DNA from: Fallopia convolvulus
Lineage: Eukaryota; Streptophyta; Magnoliopsida; Caryophyllales; Polygonaceae
Direction: 5' to 3'
Assembly: GCA_964016875.1 (NCBI GenBank)
Contig: OZ024736.1
Coordinates: forward strand, 5,587,518 to 5,651,517
Length of the DNA stretch: 64,000 nt
This document shows, piece after piece, positions 55,170-64,000 of the stretch (its first letter is position 1; each line of letters begins with the position of its first letter). A model generated the notes under the pieces. That model made no database searches. It was given only the letters and a program-made list of their open reading frames with translations, and had not been told where the DNA came from. The position numbers and the translations under genes are program-made.

Positions 55170-56084
55170 AAAGCGGTAAATCCAAAGAAGGTGTCGATGC
55201 ATGACCAGGCTAGGCATCGATCGGGCTCTTGACTTCGGGTATCGGTGTTGTGGGTGTGGGATCCTCGGTGAAGACGCGCTCGCTCGGAGCGGTTACCCAC
55301 TTTGGCTGTGGTGCCGTGGTTGACTCGATGATGGCTCACTCGGCCCCGACGCCAATGGTGGTTGGGGTGTCATGATGAGTACTAGCGCTCTAAGGCAGCG
55401 AGCCTGTCCTCGATGTTCCCTCTCTCGGGTTCGGGAGAGGACGTGGGAGGAAGCCGCAGATTAGGCCGTGGGCGGGGGTCCGGTGTGCGGATTCGGTTGG
55501 GTGCGCGCTGAGGAGGACTCCAATCTTGCTCGTCATAGGAACGATGCCATGACTTTGGAGTTTCTTCATAATAGTTGCCCGATTTTCGCATAGCCGATAA
55601 GGAGGGATCCAATCGGGATCATGTCGATCTCAACCTTTGGCTCAGCGATTCGGACAATCCCACATGTCGGAATCTCCCCAATAAACCTAGTATATGGCCA
55701 ACGACATATTTATTTTTTATATTATAAGATCTTTCACAATCCGAAAGATCTCTTACAAGATAGGAAATACTAAGCTATCCTAGAATAATAAATTAAAAAG
55801 AGATCTTTTGTAAGAATAAGATCCCCTACAAAAGGAAACAAAATAAAAACAAACAAATATATACAATCAAATAATATAATAAAAGATATGTGACCCAAAA
55901 TAACTCAATCAATAGGGGCGAATTTTATTTGTCTGGACTCGTATCGAAAAGATCTACAATAATATGGAAAAAAATTGCAGGAAAAAAATTTATTTTTGGA
56001 TCAAAATCGGGGAAGTCGACTTCAGTTCTTTTGTAGAGATGGAGAAGAGACAGTTCAAGTTGGCTTTGTTCTAATACTAATTGA
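55170..56084 (-). pseudogene. Leader and gag N-terminus of an LTR element
   Basis: After the LTR at 56085 the minus strand has TTAGTATTAGAAC (56069-56081), a Met-type primer-binding site with three mismatches, then about 450 bp of leader and an open frame from 55612: MDPSLSAMRKSGNYYEETPK, a Pro/Arg-rich stretch, and NIEDRLAALER. It reads on for some residues past the stop at 55382. The N-terminus looks like plant retrotransposon gag but lacks a diagnostic core. Everything further 3' is missing (the Helitron end is at 55075). Confidence 0.4.
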
Positions 56085-56757
56085 TGTTAACACGACTATG
56101 AAACCGGTCACGAGAGGCAGATCTAGGCTCGAAATGCCCAGATCTTCTCTGACAATAGTAACCGGATAGGAAAGAGTTCAATGTTATGGACTTACGGGCC
56201 TCTAATGCTCGTCGGAACGAGGGCAGGGCGAGGCAAGATATGAGAGACGTCCGATCCAAGGGAGGATAGAACAGGACGAAAAGGGATTTGGAAGAGGGGT
56301 GACGTCGGGCCAAGGCTAGGAGGATTCTCGACTCTACTATAACGTTGGCTAATTCATTATGATGTAAAGATTACAATAGGGTGTGGCCTCTTTTATAGAG
56401 AAGAGGACATAAACCATAGATCTAGATGGGAGCGGACTAGGGCTAGGTTAACACACTAGGCCCAATGTCCAAGCTCATAATACTACTAATAGTAAGTATT
56501 AAAACGGAAAAGGTGCGACAAATCCTAATGGGTCTTATTCTACCACAATGAGCCGTTCTATTAAGGATAAGAGAACACATGCCCAAAATTGTAATTGCGA
56601 AAAGATAAATGATGGAAATACAAATAATATAAATAAATACATAAAAAGAATAAGTTCTAAGCCAAAGGAGTCTCCAAGGTCTAGGCCGTCTAAGGATAGT
56701 AGGAACTAGGTCTGAGCATAGGTAGGGTCCCATCACCACCAAATCAATCAATTGCGA
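56085..56757 (-). repeat. LTR of the truncated element at 55.2-56.1 kb
   Basis: The U5 end is fixed at 56085 by the primer-binding site (minus ...GTCGTGTTAACA). A TATA box TATAAAAG lies at 56390-56397 on the minus strand, followed by a GAGAAGAGG-like start region. The U3 start is not certain; the next element begins at about 56758. Confidence 0.5.
56390..56397 (-). promoter_or_regulatory. LTR TATA box
   Basis: TATAAAAG on the minus strand in TCTCTATAAAAGAGGCC. Confidence 0.45.
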
Positions 56758-57653
56758 TGTTGGATCGTGACGCGTTAGTAACAAGTCAGGGAACTAGTAA
56801 TGTTCCCTAGGCAACAGAAATAAACAATAAGAGCACAAAATTTGGAGAGGAAAATTTTTTGTCCGACCAACAAGTCATAGAAAAAAAACCCTCTACCTCT
56901 AAGACTCCTTCTCAGATGATTTTCAATAGAATACTTTTATTAAGTTTCAACTTTCAATGAATACAAGGCAAGTCAAGTTCCCTGGTAACTAAGACACCAA
57001 CCAAAGTTCAACCAATTCAACTAGACTTCTACAACCCTAAGCGTAAACCTATATGGAAGTAACCTACTGACTTACTTGTGGATTCTTCATCGGAAAAAGC
57101 CACACACTTGTACACTTAAAAAGCTCTCTCTCCAAGTACGCCATCTACAACCACACTTAAACCCTAGCTATAACCTAGCTATTTATAAGATATGTCAAGT
57201 CTGATCTCATATGTAATTCTTGCCTAATTACGCAGATATTTGACTTAACAAATCCCACACAATAAGGATAAAGTATTATTTGTGATTTCGGATCCTTAAC
57301 CATGTCGATTCTTGCCAAAACCGAATGATCTCGGATTTCTTTAGATAAGATCGTGTGAAGCTTGATCTTATCCCCCATTTGATCTCTTCAAGCAACCGCC
57401 TAAAGTTGTCATATCTTCGTAGAAGATTGCTCGTAAAAGATCTGTTAACTTGCCATTAATAGAAAGTTGCGTTCCGTTTGAGACGCGCTTCCTAAATCTG
57501 TCACTCGTTCCCTCCATTGTTCCTCACAATGTGCCATCACTCGTGACTATGTACATGTTTTCTTGAAACACTTACATGTAGAAGCAAGTTATATTAACTA
57601 TGTTTTTTATCATCAAAACTAAGAGAAACCATGGAACAACCATTGTTCAAACA
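56758..57653 (-). repeat. 3' LTR of the Sirevirus-like element
   Basis: The U3 start TGTTTGAACAATGG is fixed at 57653 by the polypurine tract. A TATA box TATAAATA lies at 57180-57187 (minus). The U5 end is placed at 56758 (GATCCAACA) by the TG..CA rule; the partner LTR is outside the window, so this end is provisional. Near it is the inverted pair GGGAACATTACTAGTTCCC, a stem with a short loop. Confidence 0.6.
57180..57187 (-). promoter_or_regulatory. Sirevirus LTR TATA box
   Basis: TATAAATA on the minus strand within CTTATAAATAGC. Confidence 0.5.
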
Positions 57654-57674
57654 ATTTCCCCCTTTTTGATGATG
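57654..57674 (-). other. Sirevirus polypurine tract
   Basis: Minus strand CATCATCAAAAAGGGGGAAA immediately before the LTR start. Sireviruses have a highly conserved tract of this form. Confidence 0.75.
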
Positions 57675-58162
57675 ACAAACCTATCCAAAAATGCATATCT
57701 TAGAAACCAATAGAAATATAGATCAGGAAAAAATTCCTGTATGGTTCCCCCTTAACAGATGCACAATTGTTCCTACTCATCAGAGTTAACAACATATTTC
57801 CCCTTAGCCAAAGTTCTCTCTGTATTTCCTGGATAGAACGCATCTTTGTATTTTTCCTAACTTCCTCCTTTTGACATATTCAAAAGGTCAGCAATCATCA
57901 AGCAAAAAACGTAGAGCAAATGAACAAATTCAATTGAAACTCAACCTATTCATAAGCAAAAGATAGTTATTATTATAGATAATTGTTGTGGAAATCACAT
58001 CCAGAGAAAACAAAAAAAACATAAAAAGTCTTAACATCCAAGAGTGAAAAAAAAACTTTAAACTGGGGATAGATAGGCTAGGGAACTAGAGAGGGTCCAC
58101 ATCATGGTTCGGAGGAGGTGGAATCAGTAGCAACAATGTTAGTGTCTCTCTTTGCCAGGTAA

Positions 58163-58860
58163 CTAATAATGGTACTCAGCGCCCATCTGGGCAGTCTTCT
58201 TTGCAGTTGTTCCCTTTGAATCACCTTGGAAATTCATCCTTGATATATTGCGCATATCTAGTGGTAATCCAAAGAACTCCTCACTTGAAGGCTTGTATGC
58301 CTTCCTCTCCTTCAGGATTGCCTTCACAAACTGTGGATAAGGCAAAACATGTTTCTTTCCTACACACTTAGCCATTTGCCTCACAATCTCAGGAAGACTG
58401 ATACGTTCCCTCCTTAGAAACTTGTCCAACAGAATCATGTCATTGATGGTGAGTGTAGTCCTTTTCTCCAGCCTAGGAACAACAACCTTGATTAGAAATT
58501 GATGCACAATCCTTGTAGTGTAGCTCAAATTATTTGTTGAATAAGGACCAGCATCAGACGCCTTTCCCATAACACGCTTAATCAGTTGAGCCTTGTTCCT
58601 TGGCCAGCTGCTTGAAGTATGCAACTCACCATAACCTTCATTGGGAACCTTCAACATCTTTGCAACAAACCCTAGAGAGAAAGAGATTTTGGAGGTGCCA
58701 ATAGTGGAGAACCCCAAAGGACCAGTCATAAGATCAGCGAATTGATAGGTTGAAAAGAAATTGGTAACACATCTTCCTTGACACCCGAAGCACATATCTT
58801 CTCCAAAACTTGAAACTTGAGAAGTTCCTAGAACTCCTCCAAATCATGTTTGATTACAAC
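58163..58860 (-). pseudogene. Third ORF of Sirevirus-like element, C-terminal part (copy 1)
   Basis: A 210-residue open piece (58795-58163). It contains FSTYQFADLMTGPLGFSTIG, EGYGELHTSSSWPRNKAQLI, LSYTTRIVHQFLIKVVVPRL and LLDKFLRRERISLPEIVRQM. This corresponds to the putative plant transposon protein region seen after pol in such elements; its function is unknown (sometimes called env-like by position). I see no signal peptide or membrane segment. The N-terminal part lies at 60194-59208, in the same direction, but separated by duplicated and inverted material. Confidence 0.65.
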
Positions 58861-58869
58861 TGAACTTGG

Positions 58870-58980
58870 TAACACATCTGTTGCAAAGATTCTGAAGGTT
58901 CCTGGTGAGGGATATGGTGAGGTGCATACTTCAAGCAACTGGCCAAGGAACAAAGCTCAACTGATTAAGCGTGTCCTGGA
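58870..58980 (+). repeat. Inverted partial copy of third ORF
   Basis: On the plus strand this reads VAKILKVPGEGYGEVHTSSN and PRNKAQLIKRV, a piece of the ORF that is on the minus strand on both sides. With 58990-59090 it forms an imperfect inverted repeat of about 100 bp arms. Confidence 0.75.
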
Positions 58981-58989
58981 CCTTCAGTT

Positions 58990-59240
58990 TCAAATTTGTT
59001 CCTTGTCGAGTTGCTTGAAGTATGCACCTCACCATAACCTTCACCAAGAACCTTCAGAATCTTGGCAACAGACCCTAGAGAGTCACAAGATCTGCTAGTT
59101 GATAGGTTGAAAAGAATTCGACAAGAATAGACACATCTACCTTGACACGTGAAGCACAAATTTTCTCCCATCCTTGAAACTTGAGAAGTTCCCAAAACTC
59201 TTCCAAGTCATTCCCTTTCAAAAACTCTTCGTCGATCACA
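58990..59240 (-). pseudogene. Third ORF, second copy of the middle segment
   Basis: Minus strand FWELLKFQGWEKICASRVKV and SVAKILKVLGEGYGEVHTSS, parallel to 58607-58860 (KFQVLEKICASGVKEDV type). It connects to the N-terminal part at 59.2 kb, and therefore is probably the original copy. Confidence 0.6.
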
Positions 59241-60060
59241 AAGGAGCGACGACCTTCTTTGCAACCTTCTTGGATCTAGCCTCAGGTTCCATCGGCAATT
59301 TCCCTTTCTCCTTGGCAGACTTGAGGTCTGTCTCAACCTCTTCTTCCAATTCCTCCTATTCTTCATCACCATCATCACCAGACTCCTTCTTTTCTTCATC
59401 ATCGACCTCTTCAGACTTAGACCCAACGTCATCGTCTTCTTCAAGATCTTCTTCCTCAAAGGACTCTTGAGCCACCGGTTTCTTTGAAATAGTGGAGCAA
59501 AGGTTGTACTTAGTTCTTGTGGGAGAAAGATTCGCCTTTTTGGAGGAAGGGGAAGGGGTTCGATCTGACTCAGAGATGTGGAAGATCTCAGAGGGGTGGG
59601 GAGGAACCTTCTTCCTTGCCTTTCACTTGCCACGGCTTGTCGGCTTGACCCATCCTGGTCGCATATGCAGGGTAAAGATTCCACCTTTTTTTGATCATCG
59701 ACGGTTTCCTTAGGAGGCGAGTTCACTTCTTCGTTCTCAGAATCTTCTTGAGTCTCTTTTCTTTCCCTTGTTTCAGCAAGCTTGTCGGAAGGGGTTGTAG
59801 AAGGAACCAAAGAGGGATCCTTTTCAGACTCCTCATCCAGAGTCTCCTTCTCACTAGAGACCTTAGCAGCGACCTCTACTCCGATATCGGCAACAACATC
59901 AAATTGGGTTTTGAGCTTGGAGACGGGAGAGGGAGAGGAAAGCTTGGCCTTTTTGAGGGATTCGAGTCGAGCTTGAAGAGCTTTGATCTCGGAGGTGTGG
60001 AGGCCGTCAAAGTTGAGGACAAGGGTGTTTGAAGAGGAAGCCATTGAAGCAATAGAGAAG
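59208..60060 (-). pseudogene. Third ORF of Sirevirus-like element, N-terminal part
   Basis: I take the start at MASSSNTLVLNFDGLHTSEI (about 60045); the open frame continues upstream to 60194 without family support. The protein is strongly charged, with KALQARLESLKKAKLSSPSP and then Glu/Ser-rich sequence. Near 59700 the frame shifts: the next 450 bp read as a Lys/Arg-rich stretch in one frame and as an acidic EEDD.. stretch in another, and the acidic one better matches the N-terminal composition. A further shift leads to VIDEEFLKGNDLEEFWELLK. At least two frameshifts, so not functional. Confidence 0.55.
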
Positions 60061-60194
60061 AAAGATTGAAGCTTGAAGAAGATTAGGGTTTTGGCAGGTA
60101 AAGACATAGTTGCGGTGAAAAAAAAATAATGACCGAGAGAAGGGATTATAAAGCACACCTCTTTCCTTGTTGATAAAGATCGTAATCTTCCCAA

Positions 60195-60895
60195 GATTTT
60201 CTATCCAAATCTTAACGACTAAGAGTTTCCATAATGATGAAATTTCATCGCCAAAAATCTCGACTGCGCCAAACGTCCTATCTTTCCCTACAAAAGCATT
60301 GTGCAAGGGCTGGATTTTTCAAACGAGCAGTCACAACAACTATTAATCTATTGCGTTCTCTGAATTGATTGACGTCTGTTCCTTTGCAGAAAAATCTTCA
60401 ATTGTAATCAAAGATGTTCCTTTAATGTGACACTATTTTCAACCACTAGTTCCATATATACCTCGTTACCATGAGTGGATAAAAGGCTATGTTTGAACAG
60501 ACAAGGGATAAGAGACGTTCCATTCAAACTTTTTGTGGGCTTGGAATATTTTTGACATCCAAACAATTATTTCTCGTTTAAAGGTAATCAAGCAGGTTCA
60601 TAGGGAACATTTGTTTGGACCAGGCTAAGGGACAACTTATAACCAACCATCATTTCGGCTTGAAGTGAGGGATAGAATAGATCAAGTTGGTTATTTTGGG
60701 CTAAAAGAAAATCTTGGATGTAAACAATTCAGTTTCAGTTCCTTTTAGCATGCAACACTTAACAATTTCTAATATATACAACATCTATGCATAGAGGAAA
60801 GATATAAGCCCTTAAAAACTTGTCAAATGATACTTAGTTCCTTGAGAAGTTACCTCTTTAGTCAGGCACTGAGGGAATAGAGGACCGGGACTTGT
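60195..60895 (-). other. Spacer between pol and third ORF
   Basis: AT-rich, no gene recognised. It follows the pol stop at 60896. Confidence 0.5.
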
Positions 60896-61417
60896 TTACT
60901 CCACGTAAATCATTCCTAGCAACATCCTCAGATGCTCATAGGATTTTTTGTCCAAAGCCTTGGTGAAAATATCTGCCACTTGCTTTTCAGTCCTACAATG
61001 ATCCATCTTGATAAAACCTTTTTCAACATTATCTCTTAAGAAATGATGTTGAATATCTATATGAATGGTTCTAGAATGATGCACAGGATTCTTGGAGATA
61101 TTGATTGCACTTGTATTATCACATAAGATAGAGATAGTTCCAAGAGACATACCAAAATCCACTAATTGTTGTTTTAACCATAAAACTTGGGAACAACAGG
61201 CGACTTCTGCGGCATACTCCACTTCAGCCGTTGAAAGAGCAACCGAATTTTGCTTCTTCGATCCCCAAGACACCAAACAAGGGCAAAGAAATTGGGCCAT
61301 GCCTGATGTGCTCTTCTTATCTACCAAGTGACCTGCAAAATCTGCATCCGAGAATTCGACAAGAAGGAACGAATTGTGTCTTGGATACCATAGACACAAC
61401 CCATCGTTTCCTTTCAA
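60896..61417 (-). pseudogene. Sirevirus-like RNase H
   Basis: 173 open residues: LLVEFSDADFAGHLVDKKST (first Asp), LVSWGSKKQNSVALSTAEVE (Glu), ISILCDNTSAINISKNPVHH (second Asp), IHIDIQHHFLRDNV and QVADIFTKAL, the complete Ty1/copia RNase H with the conserved tail. It ends at the native pol stop. Intact in itself, but separated from RT by a stop near 61465. Confidence 0.85.
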
Positions 61418-62482
61418 GTAGCGCAGAATTCTCTTGACTTCTTTCAGATGTGTTTCTTTAAAATTAGTCTAGAATCTAGCACAAAGACACACACTGAAGA
61501 TAATATTTGGACGACTGGCTATTAGGTACAATAGGGAATCATTCATGCCACGGTACATTGTTTGATCAACATCAACACCATTGAGGTCAACATCAAGACG
61601 AGTATTAGGAGAAATAGGAGTATCAAAAGATTTCGTAGAGTCCATACCATACTTCTTCAATAACTCCTTGATGCACTTTTGTTGATGTACATTCGTTCCC
61701 TCATCACTTTGTACCACTTGTAGACCCAGAAAGAAAGTGAGTTCACCGATCATGCTCATCTCAAACTCACTACTCATTAGATTCTTGAAACTTTCTACAA
61801 GTTTAGGGTTAGTAGAACCAAATATAATATCCTCAACATAAACTTGAACTACTAAAACCTTACCGTTTTGTTCCCTTAGGAACAACGTCTTGTCGATCAT
61901 ACCACGTCTATATCCATTGGCTAATAGAAACTGAGCGAATCTATCATACCAAGCACGAGGAGCCTGTTTTAGAACATAGAGATCCTTATCCAGTATGTAG
62001 ACATGGTCAGGATGATCAACATCTTTAAACCCTGGAGGTTGCAACACATAAACCTCCTCTTGTAGGTACCCATTGAGGAATGATGTCTTCACGTCCATTT
62101 GATATAATTTGAATCCCTTGTGAGCAGCATAGGCGATTAGAAGATGGATGGCCTCTATTCTTGCAACAGGAGCGTACGTTTCATCGTAGTCAATTCCTTC
62201 TTGTTGATTGTACCCTTTTGCTACAAGCCTCGCCTTGTTCCTTGTGACAGCTCCGGTGTCATCAAGTTTATTCTTGAATACCTACTTTGTTCCTATAGCC
62301 ATTTTGTGTATTGGCTTGAGAACTAATCTCCATACTTTGTTCCTCTCAAAATGATGTAGTTCCTCTTGCATAGCAACTATCCAGTCGGGATCTTTTAATG
62401 CTTCCTTCACATTCTTCGGCTCTGCAAGAGAGATAAATGCATTGAAAGCACAAAATTTCTTAATAGAGGAACGAGTAAGCAC
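61418..62482 (-). pseudogene. Sirevirus-like reverse transcriptase, active site YVED
   Basis: N-terminal piece 62482-62282 (AEPKNVKEALKDPDWIVAMQ, EELHHFERNKVWRLV); after a broken segment, 62098-61469 gives MDVKTSFLNGYLQEEVYVLQ (palm Asp), LYVLKQAPRAWYDRFAQFLL, and VQVYVEDIIFGSTN, where the first Asp of the family's YVDD is Glu (61830-61841), then ELTFFLGLQVVQSDEGTNVH and KELLKKYGMDSTKSFDTPIS. The catalytic change and several stops make it inactive. Confidence 0.85.
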
Positions 62483-62930
62483 ACCTTTATCGTATGTAGT
62501 GATGATGTTATCAACAAGATGATCCCTCTTTGATGATAGTTTCGGACTTCAATCTGACTGGGATCTGTTCTTGACTCCTCTTGTTCCTATTAATGTGTCG
62601 TTCCAAAAGATGTTCCTTTCGCTTGATCTTCCACATGATCTTCATTTTGTGGAGTATCATCATTTGAAAACAAAGTACCTTCTGTACTATCTTCATCCAG
62701 ATTAGGACTGGGATGGGTGACTTCTTTATTTTGAGCTTGTGTACTTGAATCTGGATCGACTTCATCATCTGAGTTTGTATTTAGAACCTTTAGTGCGTCC
62801 TCGTTACCTGACAGGTTCTCTCCATTTTTGGACTCATCAAAGACAACATGAATGCTTTCTTCAAACTTCTTAGTCCTTTTATTGAACACCTTGAAAGCCT
62901 TACTGTTTGATGCGTACCCCAGAAAGATGC
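62483..62930 (-). pseudogene. Integrase-RT linker of Sirevirus-like pol
   Basis: Piece 62889-62590: FNKRTKKFEESIHVVFDESK, then Asp/Ser/Asn-rich linker as usual between integrase and RT. An overlapping Lys/Ile-rich frame is a shadow. Confidence 0.6.
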
Positions 62931-63632
62931 CTTCGTCACTTCTTGGATCAAACTTGCCTAGCTCGTCTTTTCTGTTGTTGTGAATAAATCACCTGCATCA
63001 AAGACTTTCAAGTGGGAAATATTTAGCTTTCTTCCCTTGATTAGTTCATATGGAGTTTTAGAAAAGTTAGAACGTATAGTAACTCGATTAATGATGTAGC
63101 AAGCGGTACCAACTGCCTCAGCCTAAAAGGACCGAGAAAAGTTAATTGCCAACATCATAGTACGAGCCATGTTTTGCTATGTTCCATTCTTTCTCTCTAC
63201 TACGCCGTTTTGTTGAGGAGTCCTCGGTGTAGAAAAGTTTTGAGACACTCCATGTTCATCACAGTATCTATGGAACATGGAATTCTTGAACTCTGTTCCA
63301 TTGACCGAGCTAATAGCCTTCAATTTTTGTCTTGTTGATGCTTCTACCTTTTTGATCCAGCTTTTGAATGCCATGAACGTCTCATCTTTGGAACCTAGAA
63401 AGAGAGTCCATGTATATCTAGTATAATCATCAATAATAACAAAAATGTACCTGCTACCTCCATGATTTCTCACCCACATGGTACCACACAAGTCCATGTG
63501 TACCATCTCAAGAGGATGAGAGGTGTTAATCAACAACTTTGGCTGAAAAGACGACTTGCTTTGTTTCCCTTTCACACACTCTTCACACAAGCTTTCCTTT
63601 TCTGTAAGAACTTTGGGAAGTCCTATCACCAA
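62931..63632 (-). pseudogene. Sirevirus-like integrase
   Basis: The 63632-63177 piece contains LCEECVKGKQSKSSF, LEMVHMDLCGTM (first Asp), FVIIDDYTRYTWTLFL (second Asp) and TPRTPQQNGVVERKNGT (catalytic Glu). A stop follows where the family reads on; the remainder (63170-62931) continues in broken frames with ATYLINR-like and FG..CYI traces. It would insert the cDNA. Confidence 0.8.
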
Positions 63633-64000
63633 ATTTTGTGAGTTTCCTTGATGATTTGCATGACCAAACCTCCTATGCCAGAGATTGGTCTTATCAGCTA
63701 CTGTAATAAAGCATAGCTCTTCTTGTGGTTGGAAACTAGAGTCGAAAAATTACACATTGTTGCTCCTCTTTCCCATCAGGACCACAAGATTTGAATTTTT
63801 TTTCCTGATCGTACAAACATCTGAGGTAAAAGATACCTCGTTATTCCCTTGGTCACAAAGTTGAGCAATGTTCAACAGATTGTAACCAAGACCCTTCACC
63901 AAGCTTACATCTTTAACGCTGGTTTTATCATTTAGCTTGACTTCACCTGTTCCAATGATTTCTCCTTGATTGTTGTTGCCAAAGGAAATGTTTCCTCCAG
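63633..64000 (-). pseudogene. Protease end and GAG-pre-integrase of Sirevirus-like pol
   Basis: Minus translation reads GTGEVKLNDKTSVKDVSLVK and LGYNLLNIAQLCDQGNNEVS (protease tail), then after a stop near 63755 LWHRRFGHANHQGNSQNLVI, the GAG-pre-integrase His/Cys region. Runs out of the window upstream. Confidence 0.75.

Larger units (their letters stand above)
56758..64000 (-). mobile_element. Sirevirus-like Ty1/copia element, 3' part
   Basis: Right to left: protease end and GAG-pre-integrase (64000-63640), integrase, RT, RNase H, a third ORF region (60194-58163), polypurine tract (57654-57674) and 3' LTR (56758-57653). The extra ORF between pol and the 3' LTR, together with the ATCATCAAAAAGGGGG tract, is the layout of Sireviruses (SIRE1/Maximus type). 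The 5' LTR and gag lie beyond 64000. Pol and ORF3 carry stops, frameshifts and a changed RT active site. Confidence 0.8.

Overview
This is a 64 kb stretch of AT-rich nuclear DNA from a flowering plant, very probably a eudicot. The evidence is indirect: plant-type Ty3/gypsy clades (Athila-, Tat/Ogre-, Tekay- and Reina-like), Ty1/copia elements including a Sirevirus-like one with an extra ORF after pol, a plant L1 LINE with zf-RVT and RNase H, a Helitron end, and several DNA-transposon derivatives. I find no intact host gene, no rRNA and no convincing functional tRNA. Every recognisable coding stretch is a transposon gene, and all but a few are broken by stops or frameshifts. The species cannot be named from the sequence.

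Left half (1-36 kb): nested LTR retrotransposons that can be dated relative to each other from their target-site duplications (TSDs). The oldest layer is a Tat/Ogre-like pol on the minus strand (2690-3197, 17851-18226, 19485-21455). Its RNase H is interrupted by a Tekay-like element (3198-17850, TSD CGAAG/CAAAG) that has lost its interior. The long 3' LTR of that element was in turn hit by a Reina-like element (4201-8486, TSD TTTAC) and by an Athila-like gag-protease element (10274-17789, TSD CTGGA). The same host carries a solo LTR (18227-19484, TSD AGAAT) and a second solo LTR (21461-28801, TSD GTTAC), the latter split by a complete but dead Ty1/copia element (22229-28568, TSD TTTTC). A second Athila-like gag-only element (29428-36062, minus) lies in older, Tat-related plus-strand debris (36.06-38.3 kb). 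The window begins with a gag-only element (1-2324).

Middle (39.9-55.1 kb): an LTR fragment with a Pro/Ala-rich gag-like stretch, then mostly DNA elements with clear ends: two 483-bp Mutator-like MITEs with 10-bp TSDs that carry a piece of a host DUF4408-like gene; two hAT-like elements with 8-bp TSDs; three Mutator-like elements (2516, 278 and 2068 bp) related in their termini and filled with private arrays of short words; a PIF/Harbinger MITE; a 5'-truncated LINE; and a probable Helitron (48623-55075) enclosing several of these.

Right end (55.1-64 kb): a gag-leader-LTR fragment, then the 3' part of a Sirevirus-like copia element on the minus strand. It has a 3' LTR, a polypurine tract, a rearranged third ORF, and RNase H, RT (active site YVED), integrase and the end of protease; it runs out of the window.

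The most interesting patterns are not genes. Each Athila/Tat-like family carries its own GC-rich, partly palindromic word (for example CACGACCC/GGGTCGTG or CTACCCGGTCGGGTAG) at a similar place upstream of the LTR TATA box, and in some families the word recurs inside the element. Their LTRs share spaced CGAAAGT motifs. The two gag-only Athila elements share a conserved post-gag block and a TTGCTTG-AGGA-CAAGCAA hairpin beside the polypurine tract.
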